Source of the DNA: a virus
Direction: 5' to 3' (one strand)
IMG/VR virus record: IMGVR_UViG_3300042884_000649
Location: 1 to 32,160 of that record
Length of the DNA stretch: 32,160 bases
Position 1 is the first letter of the stretch. Each line of letters begins with the position of its first letter. This document shows positions 1 to 6,541 of this stretch, one piece after another. The position numbers were made by a program, and so were the translations under genes. The notes under the pieces are model-generated. The model was not told the DNA's origin and did no database searches. It worked only from the letters and a program-made list of their open reading frames with translations.

Positions 1-116
1 TTGATAATGCTTTGAATGCGTTGTTCTTGCTCTCCAAGATTGACTTCCGCTTTTGCAAGGTTAATCTCTTCGATTTGAGCTGCGATCTTTGCAGCGACTG
101 GGTTGGTGTGTTTCAT
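1..116 (-). CDS. small paralogous protein, 5' part only (runs off left edge)
   Basis: The first 38 codons of a small protein start at the ATG at 116-114 and run off the left edge. The visible part begins MKHTNPVAAKIAAQIEEINL and is identical to the start of the gene at 31855-32091. The start lies 8 bases after the stop of the upstream 265-residue gene. Unlike its relatives at 31850 and 32091, its leader has no GGAG motif, because the DNA identity ends 6 bases upstream of the ATG. If the contig ends are simply abutted, the reading frame shifts and stops after about ten residues. If the 56 bases present in the sister copy are restored, it becomes a normal 78-residue protein. Function is unknown; the helical, charged composition suggests a coiled coil. 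Confidence 0.7.
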   Translation of the reverse strand, partial: MKHTNPVAAKIAAQIEEINLAKAEVNLGEQEQRIQSII

Positions 117-122
117 GGTGTT
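1..122. repeat. 122-bp terminal direct repeat (identical to 31976-32097)
   Basis: Bases 1-122 match 31976-32097 exactly; the match ends at base 123. Together with the 124-bp match at the other end, this indicates that the contig was broken in a tandem array rather than at a physical end. Confidence 0.95.
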
Positions 123-124
123 GT

Positions 125-922
125 TTATTTAGTTATTCCTGTGGCCAGATTCTGGTTAGCTCGTATTTTACTTATTGCCGTCTGGAGTAATTTCATTGCA
201 GATTCGAATTCAGTAAAGTCTTTACGGGTGTCCTTGCTTATTTCAAAATCTAAATTTGCCAATTCTCCGTTAACCTTGTTAATCCGTGCAATGTAAGTTT
301 TAAAGTCCTCCGGACTTAAAGCAGCCAGTTTGATTTCACTGACCTGCTCGCTAAGCAGCGCTACGATTTCCTTGTTTGTTTTCATGGTGATTTTTATTAG
401 TTCTTTGATGATATACCCGTCCTTGTCATACTTCCCGTACAACTTCCAGTCGGGAGCATATTCTTTGACCCTATCAGTTGGGACGTTTGCCAACTTCTTT
501 GTCTTCTCGTTGTACACCGCGCTCCACTTGTTTGGAGCCAGTAGCTTTCTGGCTGCGTTAGCGGCAGCGGCCTTGCTGTCGTACTGCGGCAGGTCCATTG
601 CATTTAACTGCTCTTCGCTGCTTAACACCGTTACAAGTTCCGTTTTTGTTTTGCTAACTCCTTCCAACTTGTTAATAATACCTTGCTGGCGCCTATTTGC
701 TATTTCGCGAGGATGTAGTTTGCCGCCATACTTGTCTTTCCACTTAAACTTAGCATACAGGCTCTTTTCCGAGGAGCCCCAACCGTCCCAGATTTGCTGG
801 GCAGTTACGAACTTAGGCATGTATTCCTTATTGTAAAAAGGTCTCGACTCTATGAAATCCCAAATCTTGTTCACATTGAATGCCGATGTCAGTAGCTCAG
901 CGACTTCCTGTTTTGTTTTCAT
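125..922 (-). CDS. hypothetical protein, possible fusion of two small-paralog modules
   Basis: A 265-residue protein of no family I recognise. It opens MKTKQEVAELL and has an aromatic, basic region (residues about 20-75, with WDGWGSSEKSLY and KWKDKYGGK). At residue 180 it restarts with MKTNKEIVALLSEQVSEIKL, which resembles the start of the small proteins encoded at 31361-31591 and 31596-32091 (shared pattern of two to three helical turns ending in an E-I-x-L-A motif). The internal ATG (385-383) sits after an A-rich stretch typical of initiation sites in this genome, so an 86-residue internal product is possible. It follows the methyltransferase gene after 57 bases that hold a possible promoter. 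The last third is helical and charged. It may be an extended member of the paralog cluster. Confidence 0.75.
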   Translation of the reverse strand: MKTKQEVAELLTSAFNVNKIWDFIESRPFYNKEYMPKFVTAQQIWDGWGSSEKSLYAKFKWKDKYGGKLHPREIANRRQQGIINKLEGVSKTKTELVTVLSSEEQLNAMDLPQYDSKAAAANAARKLLAPNKWSAVYNEKTKKLANVPTDRVKEYAPDWKLYGKYDKDGYIIKELIKITMKTNKEIVALLSEQVSEIKLAALSPEDFKTYIARINKVNGELANLDFEISKDTRKDFTEFESAMKLLQTAISKIRANQNLATGITK

Positions 923-947
923 TTCAAACGGCGTTTATAATATAGAC

Positions 948-978
948 CAAAAATGGTACGTTTTTACCGAAGCCGCAA
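948..978 (-). promoter_or_regulatory. possible Bacteroidota-type promoter for the 265-residue gene and paralog cluster
   Basis: On the minus strand a TTG (978-976) is followed after 20 bases by CATTTTTG (955-948), one mismatch from the Bacteroidota -7 consensus TAnnTTTG. The bases right after it (TTTGGTCTAT, 951-942) match 9 of 10 with the same position of the stronger promoter near 12430 (TTTGGTCCAT). The predicted start would give a leader of about 20 bases before the ATG at 922. The -33 element abuts the end of the methyltransferase gene. Confidence 0.35.
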
Positions 979-979
979 G

Positions 980-2167
980 TTAATTCGACTCTTTTTCAAG
1001 CACCGCCTTGTTGCCTGTTAGATTCTCCCAGCGCTTGACGATGACGTCGCAGTACTTCGGATCCAGCTCCATGCTGCAGTTCTTGCGACCTGTCTGTTCG
1101 CAGGCTATCATTGTCGAACCGGAACCTCCGAAAAGGTCAAGGACGAGGTTTCCGGAACGTGAACTATTGTTGAGCGCTCTGGCTATCAACTCGACGGGCT
1201 TGGTGGTTGGATGCAGCTCCGAAACCTTGGGACGAGCCACTTCCCATACGTCAGACTGCTTGCGGTCCTCCACTTGAACTAAACGAGGTGCTTTATCGTT
1301 CCAGCCATACCAAATAGGCTCGTACTGCGTGTGATAGTCCTTTCGGGATATAACCAGACTGTCCTTCTTCCAGATAATCGTCGAGGACCAGTGGAAGCCT
1401 GAGTTGATAAGATTTGTCTGGAGCGATGGCCATTCCTGAGCGGACATAACGACGTAGATTGGTGCACCGGGCTTGGAGGCAATAGCGAAGCTGGCACAAA
1501 AGCCTGCGACGAACTCATCCCACTTATCATCGTCCATGTGGTCATTGAGAATGGTTCTCTGCTGCTTACCCCAGATGCCATTGTTCTTTTGGGCTCCGTA
1601 GTTTACATTCCAAGGTGGGTCGGTGAATATCAGGTCGGCTTGCTGTTTATTCATCAAGCGGTCGACGTGCTGGGTGTTTGTCGAATCACCGCAGAGCAGA
1701 CGATGGTCTCCCATTATCCAAAGGTCGCCCGGCTTGGTGATTGGCTCCTCCGGTATTTCAGGAACATCATCTTCGAACACATCATTATCGGTGCCGAACA
1801 TATCCTTGGGAAGCTCCATGCCCCATTCATCCAGCTCGGCGACGTCCCAGTTGTTTGCCAACATATCCCAGTCCCAATCTCCAAAGCCGACGTTGTCCTT
1901 GATTATAAACTGGCGCTGCTCATCTTCGGTTAGGTCGCTGGCCTTGATGACCGGGACCTCCTTTATGCCTGCCTCCTTGCATGCCTTGAGGCGCATGTTC
2001 CCCCCGAGGACCACCATGTCATCATTGACGACTATCGGACGCAGTTCCAGCATCTTAGGAAAGGTCCGGATGGATTCGACGAGCTTCTTGAACTTGACGT
2101 CCTTAATCGTTCGTGGGTTGTTTGGGTTTGCTTTGATTTGACCAAGCGGTGTCAAGGTGCTGTTCAT
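980..2167 (-). CDS. DNA methyltransferase with N-terminal ParB-like domain
   Basis: A 395-residue protein predicted to methylate DNA on adenine N6 or cytosine N4. Residues about 1-80 form a ParB/sulfiredoxin-like domain (LGGNMRLKACKEAGIKEVPV, 54-73). The catalytic motif DPPW is at 183-186, the TKP motif near 322-324, and the AdoMet-binding motif FGGSGST at 346-352. Catalytic-before-AdoMet order marks a beta-class enzyme. DPPW is more usual in adenine methylases, so N6-adenine is the likelier product. The ATG overlaps the stop of the preceding 48-residue gene (ATGA), and a perfect AAGGAGG lies 7 bases upstream, which is unusual in this genome. No restriction endonuclease gene is adjacent, so it probably protects phage DNA or marks it for regulation or packaging rather than forming a restriction-modification system. 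Confidence 0.93.
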   Translation of the reverse strand: MNSTLTPLGQIKANPNNPRTIKDVKFKKLVESIRTFPKMLELRPIVVNDDMVVLGGNMRLKACKEAGIKEVPVIKASDLTEDEQRQFIIKDNVGFGDWDWDMLANNWDVAELDEWGMELPKDMFGTDNDVFEDDVPEIPEEPITKPGDLWIMGDHRLLCGDSTNTQHVDRLMNKQQADLIFTDPPWNVNYGAQKNNGIWGKQQRTILNDHMDDDKWDEFVAGFCASFAIASKPGAPIYVVMSAQEWPSLQTNLINSGFHWSSTIIWKKDSLVISRKDYHTQYEPIWYGWNDKAPRLVQVEDRKQSDVWEVARPKVSELHPTTKPVELIARALNNSSRSGNLVLDLFGGSGSTMIACEQTGRKNCSMELDPKYCDVIVKRWENLTGNKAVLEKESN

Positions 2168-2310
2168 GGTTTCTCCTCCTTAAATGATGTGATGCAGATG
2201 GCATAACGCTGGCTGGCATCGGTGTATTCTTTTAGCATTTTGCTATCGGACATGCAGCGGGCCATAAAGTCCTCGCGCTTCTCCGCTGGTTTGGGTGTGG
2301 GTATGGGCAT
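2164..2310 (-). CDS. 48-residue conserved-type phage protein
   Basis: A 48-residue protein, MPIPTPKPAEKREDF at its start, then ARCMSD and a C-terminal QRYAIC. The pattern (MP-PTP, then E-R/K-DF, RCMSD, and QR-A-C near the end) is one I recall from small phage proteins and from ends of prohead-maturation proteins, where its role is unknown. Two cysteines bracket the helical middle. Its TGA overlaps the ATG of the methyltransferase, and its last codons contain the AAGGAGG used by that gene. It starts 3 bases after the stop of the upstream 95-residue gene. Confidence 0.7.
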   Translation of the reverse strand: MPIPTPKPAEKREDFMARCMSDSKMLKEYTDASQRYAICITSFKEEKP

Positions 2311-2313
2311 GTT

Positions 2314-2601
2314 TTAACTTATAAGTGTTTGTTGAACATAATCGTAGGGTGCTTTGATCCGATGCTGAAATCCATTGCTCAACTCGACAATGGTGTATTT
2401 TGGTGAGAGCCCGTCGTAAACACCGACAATATGGTCGATGCGCAGCATGATTTGGCATTCGATATAACTCTTAGCTCGGTGCAAAGCAAGCTCTCTCATC
2501 ATGTGGTCGCTGATTTGATCAATATCGTCATCTCGCTCATCAAAGAGGGCAATGGCAAATAAGTAGCCAGCCTCGCGGTAACATTGGTAACCGTTCATCA
2601 T
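2314..2601 (-). CDS. hypothetical protein (95 aa)
   Basis: A 95-residue soluble protein with no recognised domain. It is acidic in the middle (ERDDDIDQISDH, about 22-33) with a predicted beta-rich second half. Two ATGs in tandem begin the gene; the first overlaps the TGA of the upstream Cys-rich gene in an ATGA-like junction, suggesting translational coupling. It sits in the short leftward operon from the sigma-like gene to the methyltransferase. Confidence 0.65.
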   Translation of the reverse strand: MMNGYQCYREAGYLFAIALFDERDDDIDQISDHMMRELALHRAKSYIECQIMLRIDHIVGVYDGLSPKYTIVELSNGFQHRIKAPYDYVQQTLIS

Positions 2602-3104
2602 ATTTGTACGTCTTGCTTTTTACCGATTTGAATCTGTAGTTCCTTGATTACTTCCCGGACGCAGTTGTCGCAGCGCCGCATGGGTCTCCCGCTGACCTTC
2701 TCGAACCACTTGATGACGTTGTCAACCTGCTCGCTGGTTATCTTTCCTGTCTTGGGGAGTGTTCCGATAAACTCCTCCAGCAGGTTTGTTTCGGTATCCG
2801 TCAGGCGGTACTTCCCCCAGCGTCCGATGGGACAGGATTCAAAGGTGTACTTTGTCTTTTCTCCTATATCACACCCGCAGAGTCGGACCTTCTTCTTGTA
2901 GTACTTGACGAGGTTAAGTTCCTTTTTCTCTTCCGAGACATCGAGGTCCTCCTCGTCCACCAGACCACCATGGGTTCCTGTGACGAGTCCCAAAAGGTTC
3001 ATCTTTGTGCCGCAGGAGTTTGTCTCCTTGATGTAAAACTTGCAGCCTCCACATTCATTCATGCGGGCCATCCGGACCCTCGCCGGGACGTTGAGCTTGA
3101 ACAT
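2598..3104 (-). CDS. cysteine-rich protein, probable metal binding
   Basis: A 168-residue protein with three cysteine groups: CGGC near 18-21 with a further Cys near 31, CGC followed by a later SCP near 76-91, and CDNC near 144-147. The spacing suggests zinc or iron-sulfur binding. The last third is helical (KITSEQVDNVIKWFEK). I cannot assign a function. The first 50 bases overlap the 3' end of the sigma-like gene in another frame. ATG at 3104 is preceded by an A-rich leader without a Shine-Dalgarno site. Candidate roles include nucleic-acid binding, but that is inference from cysteine pairs only. Confidence 0.7.
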   Translation of the reverse strand: MFKLNVPARVRMARMNECGGCKFYIKETNSCGTKMNLLGLVTGTHGGLVDEEDLDVSEEKKELNLVKYYKKKVRLCGCDIGEKTKYTFESCPIGRWGKYRLTDTETNLLEEFIGTLPKTGKITSEQVDNVIKWFEKVSGRPMRRCDNCVREVIKELQIQIGKKQDVQI

Positions 3105-3606
3105 TGTCTCTTATTTTTTTAATTGCATTCTCGACTAATTTGTACAGCACCCGCTTGGGAATGCCCGTCTCGGAGGCGACGACATCATACTTGAAATCCT
3201 GCATTGCATACAGCCTAAGGACGACCGCGTCCAGTTCTGGCATCAAGCTAATGTAGGCGTCGATATACTCGTTGTCGATCCTTGCACCCAGCCAAGGCGT
3301 CTCTGGCTCCATGTTCGAGACGTCTGCCTCTGTACTCCACAAGGCCGCGAAGCGCTTGTACCTTTGCGCATACTTCGTATACCTTCCTATCTTCATAAGA
3401 TACATGGAGCGGTTGACGTACTCGTAGAGCTTCCCGCGACTAGCCACCTCCTCGGCAGCTTCTCGATGCTTGTCAAATATCTTAAGCAGTGTCTCGCTAA
3501 GCAGGTCCTCACCCCGGACGACGTCACGTTCGAGGCCAATGGCGTGCTGGCGCCACTGCCTGTAATATTTATTCACAGCTTCTGTCAAGTGGTCGCGATG
3601 TTGCAC
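3055..3606 (-). CDS. sigma-70-like factor (regions 2 and 4 candidates)
   Basis: A 183-residue helical protein with the layout of a small RNA polymerase sigma factor. Residues about 28-50 (RGEDLLSETLLKIFDKHREA) resemble region 2, and about 118-165 (LMPELDAVVLRLYAMQDFKY, then ETGIPKRVLYKLVENAIKKI) resemble a region 4 helix-turn-helix. An upstream in-frame stop leaves GTG at 3606 as the only sensible start. It is the first gene leftward of the divergent region, so it would be made early and lies upstream of the path to the late genes. It may therefore act as a late-gene activator; that role is inference. The 3' end overlaps the next gene by 50 bases. An HTH protein of another kind is the main alternative. 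Confidence 0.65.
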   Translation of the reverse strand: MQHRDHLTEAVNKYYRQWRQHAIGLERDVVRGEDLLSETLLKIFDKHREAAEEVASRGKLYEYVNRSMYLMKIGRYTKYAQRYKRFAALWSTEADVSNMEPETPWLGARIDNEYIDAYISLMPELDAVVLRLYAMQDFKYDVVASETGIPKRVLYKLVENAIKKIRDNVQAQRPGEGPDGPHE

Positions 3607-3669
3607 CTTTTAGTCATATCTTTGCGAAAGTACTGCGAGGACTGATATTTTCCACGCGAACTTTTGAAC
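3607..3669. promoter_or_regulatory. divergent control region between leftward sigma-like gene and rightward HTH gene
   Basis: These 63 bases separate the two divergent transcription units. Rightward, TATCTTTG (3617-3624) fits the Bacteroidota -7 consensus TAnnTTTG exactly and would give a leader of about 40 bases to the ATG at 3670, but no TTG lies at the right distance upstream. Leftward, TACTTTCG (3632-3625) is one mismatch from the consensus and overlaps the rightward element end to end. The two -7 candidates share the imperfect symmetry CTTTGCGAAAG, so a single repressor could control both. The small HTH protein encoded next door is the obvious candidate. Confidence 0.4.
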
Positions 3670-3894
3670 ATGACCCTTGAGGATTTTATACTTGATCAAT
3701 TCGGCACAAAGGAATTGGCTGCGCGGCGTTTGAAGGTGTCTCGCTTTACAATCTACCGATGGCTCGCACATCCCGGTAACATCCAGCTTCGGTACTATAA
3801 ACGGCTCGCTGATATAACTGAAACAAACATCGACACACTCATTTCTTATGGTCTTAAAGATCGTCCACCACTTAAACGAGCATCTCACCGCTGA
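3670..3894 (+). CDS. small helix-turn-helix protein, probable regulator
   Basis: A 74-residue protein. Residues about 8-55 (DQFGTKELAARRLKVSRFTI then YRWLAHPG) form a Cro/XRE-like or transposase-type helix-turn-helix. A TTG six bases upstream (3664) is in frame, but ATG at 3670 is preferred. It is the first gene rightward of the divergent region and is the best candidate for autoregulation there. The short length, lack of a dimerisation or effector domain, and position resemble phage Cro-like switches. Its 3' end overlaps the DnaA-like gene by 47 bases if that gene uses its first ATG. Confidence 0.7.
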   Translation: MTLEDFILDQFGTKELAARRLKVSRFTIYRWLAHPGNIQLRYYKRLADITETNIDTLISYGLKDRPPLKRASHR

Positions 3895-4399
3895 ACAGGT
3901 ACGTTTTGTTTTGATCCAGATGATGCCACTGATGCAGCGCCAGTATCATGAGGACATCAGGAATCAGATTATATCCTTATTGCCTGAATGGGAGGATATT
4001 GTAGCTGAACGTTCTTTGCAAGCTATCACCGGAAAGGTTGACGAGTTGTTTGTGGAGGTCTGTAAAATCATAGAGGACGTGATGAATGTGACCGCCATCC
4101 ATGTGGTGAACACCCGCAAGCACGAGGAGGTTATAGCTCGTCAGGTTGTTATCTTCTGCATGTGCGAGGAACTGCACCGCATTGACCGGATGACTTATAA
4201 AGAACTTGCTGCCTGTTTCGATGGCCGCGTCCACCATGCAACAATCATTTATGCGCGAAGGAAGGTGCTCGATTTGGTGAGTTGCGACCCCACGCTCCAT
4301 CGCCAATTGAAACAGGTCGGCGAGCGGCTGGCTGCACTAGGATTCTCCCGAGTCCTTGATACAATTGTCAGTGCTCCCGTTTTGAATCGTAATATTTAA
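3848..4399 (+). CDS. DnaA domain IV-like DNA-binding protein
   Basis: A 183-residue protein whose residues about 79-145 match the C-terminal DNA-binding domain of the bacterial initiator DnaA: TRKHEEVIARQVVIFC, MTYKELAACFDG, then VHHATIIYARRKV, corresponding to the DnaA signature around DHxTVxxA. There is no Walker A or ATPase domain, so it is not a full initiator. The N-terminal 75 residues are helical. Such stand-alone domains could bind DnaA boxes to steer replication or to act as a repressor. A perfect DnaA box lies at 12528-12536. The start at 3848 overlaps the HTH gene by 47 bases; the ATG at 3920 (Met25) would avoid this and is a reasonable alternative. Stop is 4 bases before the next gene. 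Confidence 0.82.
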   Translation: MVLKIVHHLNEHLTAEQVRFVLIQMMPLMQRQYHEDIRNQIISLLPEWEDIVAERSLQAITGKVDELFVEVCKIIEDVMNVTAIHVVNTRKHEEVIARQVVIFCMCEELHRIDRMTYKELAACFDGRVHHATIIYARRKVLDLVSCDPTLHRQLKQVGERLAALGFSRVLDTIVSAPVLNRNI

Positions 4400-4403
4400 A
4401 CAC

Positions 4404-4655
4404 ATGAATCCATACCAACAGAAGCCGAACACAGGCAACCTTTTTAAAAACAAAAACAAAAAGACTCCGAACCAGCCAGACATGGATGGCACCTACATGA
4501 ACGAGAACGGAGTCATTCGTCGCATTGCTGCATGGACCAAGGAAGGCAAGAATGGACGCTTCCTGTCCTTTGTTATGAGTGACATGGACCAGCCGCGAAG
4601 CACCGAGACTCCAGTTCCACCTCCAACAGCTAACGAGGACGGTCTTCCCTTCTAA
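4404..4655 (+). CDS. short protein with SSB-like acidic tail
   Basis: An 83-residue protein. The N-terminal part (NTGNLFKNKNKKTPNQPDMD) and the middle (RRIAAWTKEGKNGRFLSFVM) resemble small phage and plasmid DUF736-like proteins. A Pro/Thr-rich linker leads to a C-terminal NEDGLPF. An acidic tail ending in Pro-Phe is the hallmark of single-stranded DNA-binding proteins, through which they recruit replication and repair partners. The protein is too short for a full OB fold of normal SSB size. I infer a replication-associated, possibly ssDNA-binding role. It is sandwiched between the DnaA-like gene (4-base gap) and terL (1-base gap), so the three are co-transcribed. Confidence 0.65.
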   Translation: MNPYQQKPNTGNLFKNKNKKTPNQPDMDGTYMNENGVIRRIAAWTKEGKNGRFLSFVMSDMDQPRSTETPVPPPTANEDGLPF

Positions 4656-4656
4656 G

Positions 4657-5958
4657 ATGGCAAAGATTGACTTTCTCCCGAAGCAGCTCGAATGCTTCCA
4701 AGCACTCACTGTCGACTCCTCGGTCGAGTGGGTGCTTTTTGGGGGAGGTCGAGGTGGTGCAAAGTCTTTCACTGGATCCGTCTGGCAAATCTGGCGACGG
4801 TTGAAGTATCCGGGCACTCGTGGACTAATCGGTCGCTCGAAGCTCGACACGCTTAAAAAGACTACCCTCAAGACGTTCTTCGAGGTGTGCGGCCTTTACG
4901 GTCTGCGCATGGACATCGACATCTTTTTCAATGCCCAGTCAAACGTCATTACCTTTTCGAACGGCTCCGAGATATTGCTCAAGGACCTGTTCGCTTACCC
5001 ATCCGACCCAGAGTTTCAACAGTTGCAGGGTCTTGAGCTCACGGATGCTTGGGTGGATGAGGCTGCGCAGGTCTCACGGCGTGCCATTGAAGTCTTGAGC
5101 TCCTGCTTTCGCTACCGGATGAAAGACTTCGACCTCAAACCGAAGATGCTCCTGACCTGTAATCCACATAAAGGCTGGCTTTACCATGAGTTCTATCTGC
5201 CTTGGCGAGATGGCAAGATGGGCCACAAGCGTGCGTTCATCCAGTCCCTTGCCTCCGAGAATCCTCACCTGCCTGCCAGTTATCTCGATACCTTAGAAGA
5301 TCTGCACGAGATTGACCGCCAGCGCCTCAAATACGGAATCTGGGAGTATGATGAAACCGCCGACGGTCTGTTCGGTTACGATGACCTTTCTCATGCCTTC
5401 CGGGATCAAGCTCTGACCGGTGAGATGTACCTGACCTGCGACGTCGCTCGACTTGGAAAGGACAGGACGGTTATAGCGGTCTGGCGTGGTTTGCAGTGCC
5501 TCGAGATTCATGAACTCAGAAAGCAGAGGGTTGACGAGGTAGTTCGAGCCATCCGAGAGCTGCAGGGACGCCACCAAGTTCAGATTCGAAACGTCATAGC
5601 CGATGCCGACGGTGTTGGCGGAGGTCTTTGCGATGTGCTCCGGTGTCGGGAATTCATGAACGGCTCGCGAGCGGTGCACAGTGACAAGTTCGTACACCTC
5701 AAGGCGGAGTGCTATTATAAGCTGGCAGAGCTCATCGAAGCTCGAATCGTTGTCCTGCCCATCTCGCACCGGGAAACAATCACGCGTGAGCTGGACATGA
5801 TTCGAAGGAAGCGACCGGAAGCCGACGGGAAATTGTCGGTCTCATCCAAGGAGGAGATTAGCCGCCAGCATGGTGTCTCGCCTGACTACGCCGACGCTTT
5901 GATGATGCGCATGTATTTTGAACTTCGACCGAACTACGGAAAGTATAGTTACGGATAA
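4657..5958 (+). CDS. terL: terminase large subunit
   Basis: A 433-residue packaging motor that cuts and pumps phage DNA into proheads. The ATPase half shows a Walker A variant GGGRGGAKS at 29-37 and a Walker B strand with WVDEAAQ near 128-134; an SxxTCNPH segment (LLTCNPHKGW) is the coupling motif. The nuclease half has the expected acidic residues in TCDVARLGKDRT, IADADGVGGG and SPDYADALMM. Full length for the family. ATG at 4657 starts one base after the previous stop; a longer in-frame extension to 4579 lies inside the previous gene and is rejected. It is the last gene of the rightward unit and lies opposite in strand to the small-subunit candidate at 31003-31350, an unusual separation. 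Confidence 0.97.
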   Translation: MAKIDFLPKQLECFQALTVDSSVEWVLFGGGRGGAKSFTGSVWQIWRRLKYPGTRGLIGRSKLDTLKKTTLKTFFEVCGLYGLRMDIDIFFNAQSNVITFSNGSEILLKDLFAYPSDPEFQQLQGLELTDAWVDEAAQVSRRAIEVLSSCFRYRMKDFDLKPKMLLTCNPHKGWLYHEFYLPWRDGKMGHKRAFIQSLASENPHLPASYLDTLEDLHEIDRQRLKYGIWEYDETADGLFGYDDLSHAFRDQALTGEMYLTCDVARLGKDRTVIAVWRGLQCLEIHELRKQRVDEVVRAIRELQGRHQVQIRNVIADADGVGGGLCDVLRCREFMNGSRAVHSDKFVHLKAECYYKLAELIEARIVVLPISHRETITRELDMIRRKRPEADGKLSVSSKEEISRQHGVSPDYADALMMRMYFELRPNYGKYSYG

Positions 5959-5979
5959 AAAAAAGGGCCCGAAGGCCCT
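5957..5979 (-). terminator. rho-independent terminator ending the leftward early operon
   Basis: Read leftward, a 6-bp stem (GGGCCT-type arms at 5979-5974 and 5969-5964) with loop UUCG is followed directly by eight T. It lies between the convergent ends of the early operon (last gene stops at 6030) and terL (stops at 5958). The T-tract shows it serves leftward transcripts; on the other strand the run is A before the stem. Confidence 0.85.
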
Positions 5980-5980
5980 C

Positions 5981-6030
5981 TGTAACATGTTACAACTGGT
6001 TACAATTTGTAACCAGCTGTTACAACCGGC
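5981..6030. repeat. cluster of TTGTAAC half-sites in inverted repeats
   Basis: Within 45 bases there are four exact copies of GTTACAA or its complement (5989-5995, 5999-6005, 6007-6013 inverted, 6019-6025) and a near copy at 5981-5986. They build a perfect 14-bp palindrome TGTAACATGTTACA (5981-5994) and a 21-bp palindrome with 10-bp arms (CTGGTTACAA and its complement) around one central T (5996-6016). The cluster lies in the gap between terL and the convergent early operon. It looks like a multi-site operator, a replication control site or a packaging recognition site. Confidence 0.75.
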
Positions 6031-6377
6031 TACCAAAGAAAGCGGATGCGTGCATATTTGCGTCCATTCATTTCTGATACCAAACCTCCCCTGTTTTCAA
6101 TAATCAGAAAGTTCTGTCCGTAGTTGCTGATTTGATGCTTATAACGAATCTCTTGAAACCGCTCGCTTTTCATGTCAATCCAAGTGCGGTCATAACGCTT
6201 GCGAAGCTCGTCAATAAAGGCAACGGTGTGTTCGCGCAGACCTTTGTAGATGTTTTGACATACCGGATTCGGCTCTTCAAAGAGCTGGGTCTGTTGTGAG
6301 GCTTTAAGGATTGCACCGACCTCTTCGGCGCTGAGGGTGAGCATAACTCCCCCGTCATTTGTGCTTGTGATTTTCAT
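6030..6377 (-). CDS. hypothetical protein (115 aa), last gene of early operon
   Basis: A 115-residue protein without a recognised domain. The N-terminal half is helical (LSAEEVGAILKASQQTQLFE), the C-terminal half basic and probably beta-rich, ending RKYARIRFLW. Its ATG overlaps the TGA of the 55-residue gene. It is the last of a chain of short ATGA-linked genes and is followed by the inverted-repeat cluster and the terminator. Confidence 0.7.
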   Translation of the reverse strand: MKITSTNDGGVMLTLSAEEVGAILKASQQTQLFEEPNPVCQNIYKGLREHTVAFIDELRKRYDRTWIDMKSERFQEIRYKHQISNYGQNFLIIENRGGLVSEMNGRKYARIRFLW

Positions 6378-6541
6378 CTTTTAAATGCTGGGTTTTGGGT
6401 TAATGTCCAAAGTTCGTCTTGGACGTTTTTTAATCTTGTGTTCTTGTTTGACATCTTGCCGCCTCCTTTCAGGAGGTCGATGCGTAGCTGGCGCAGGTGT
6501 ACGATACGTACTACCTGTTCCGGGGTGTATGTTTTTGTCAT
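6374..6541 (-). CDS. 55-residue hypothetical protein
   Basis: A 55-residue basic protein beginning MTKTYTPEQVVRIVHLRQLR. ATG at 6541 overlaps the stop of the upstream gene and its TGA overlaps the start of the next, both as ATGA. An internal ATG at codon 30 (MSNKNTRLKN) follows a strong AAAGGAGG by 7 bases, so a 26-residue product may be made as well or instead. No function can be assigned. Confidence 0.6.
   Translation of the reverse strand: MTKTYTPEQVVRIVHLRQLRIDLLKGGGKMSNKNTRLKNVQDELWTLTQNPAFKR

Noticed and set aside
980-2167. Restriction-modification system
   Set aside because: Only the methyltransferase is present; neighbouring small genes show no nuclease motifs.
4579-4656. Longer terminase start
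   Set aside because: It lies in another frame of the preceding 83-residue gene; ATG at 4657 is one base after that gene's stop.
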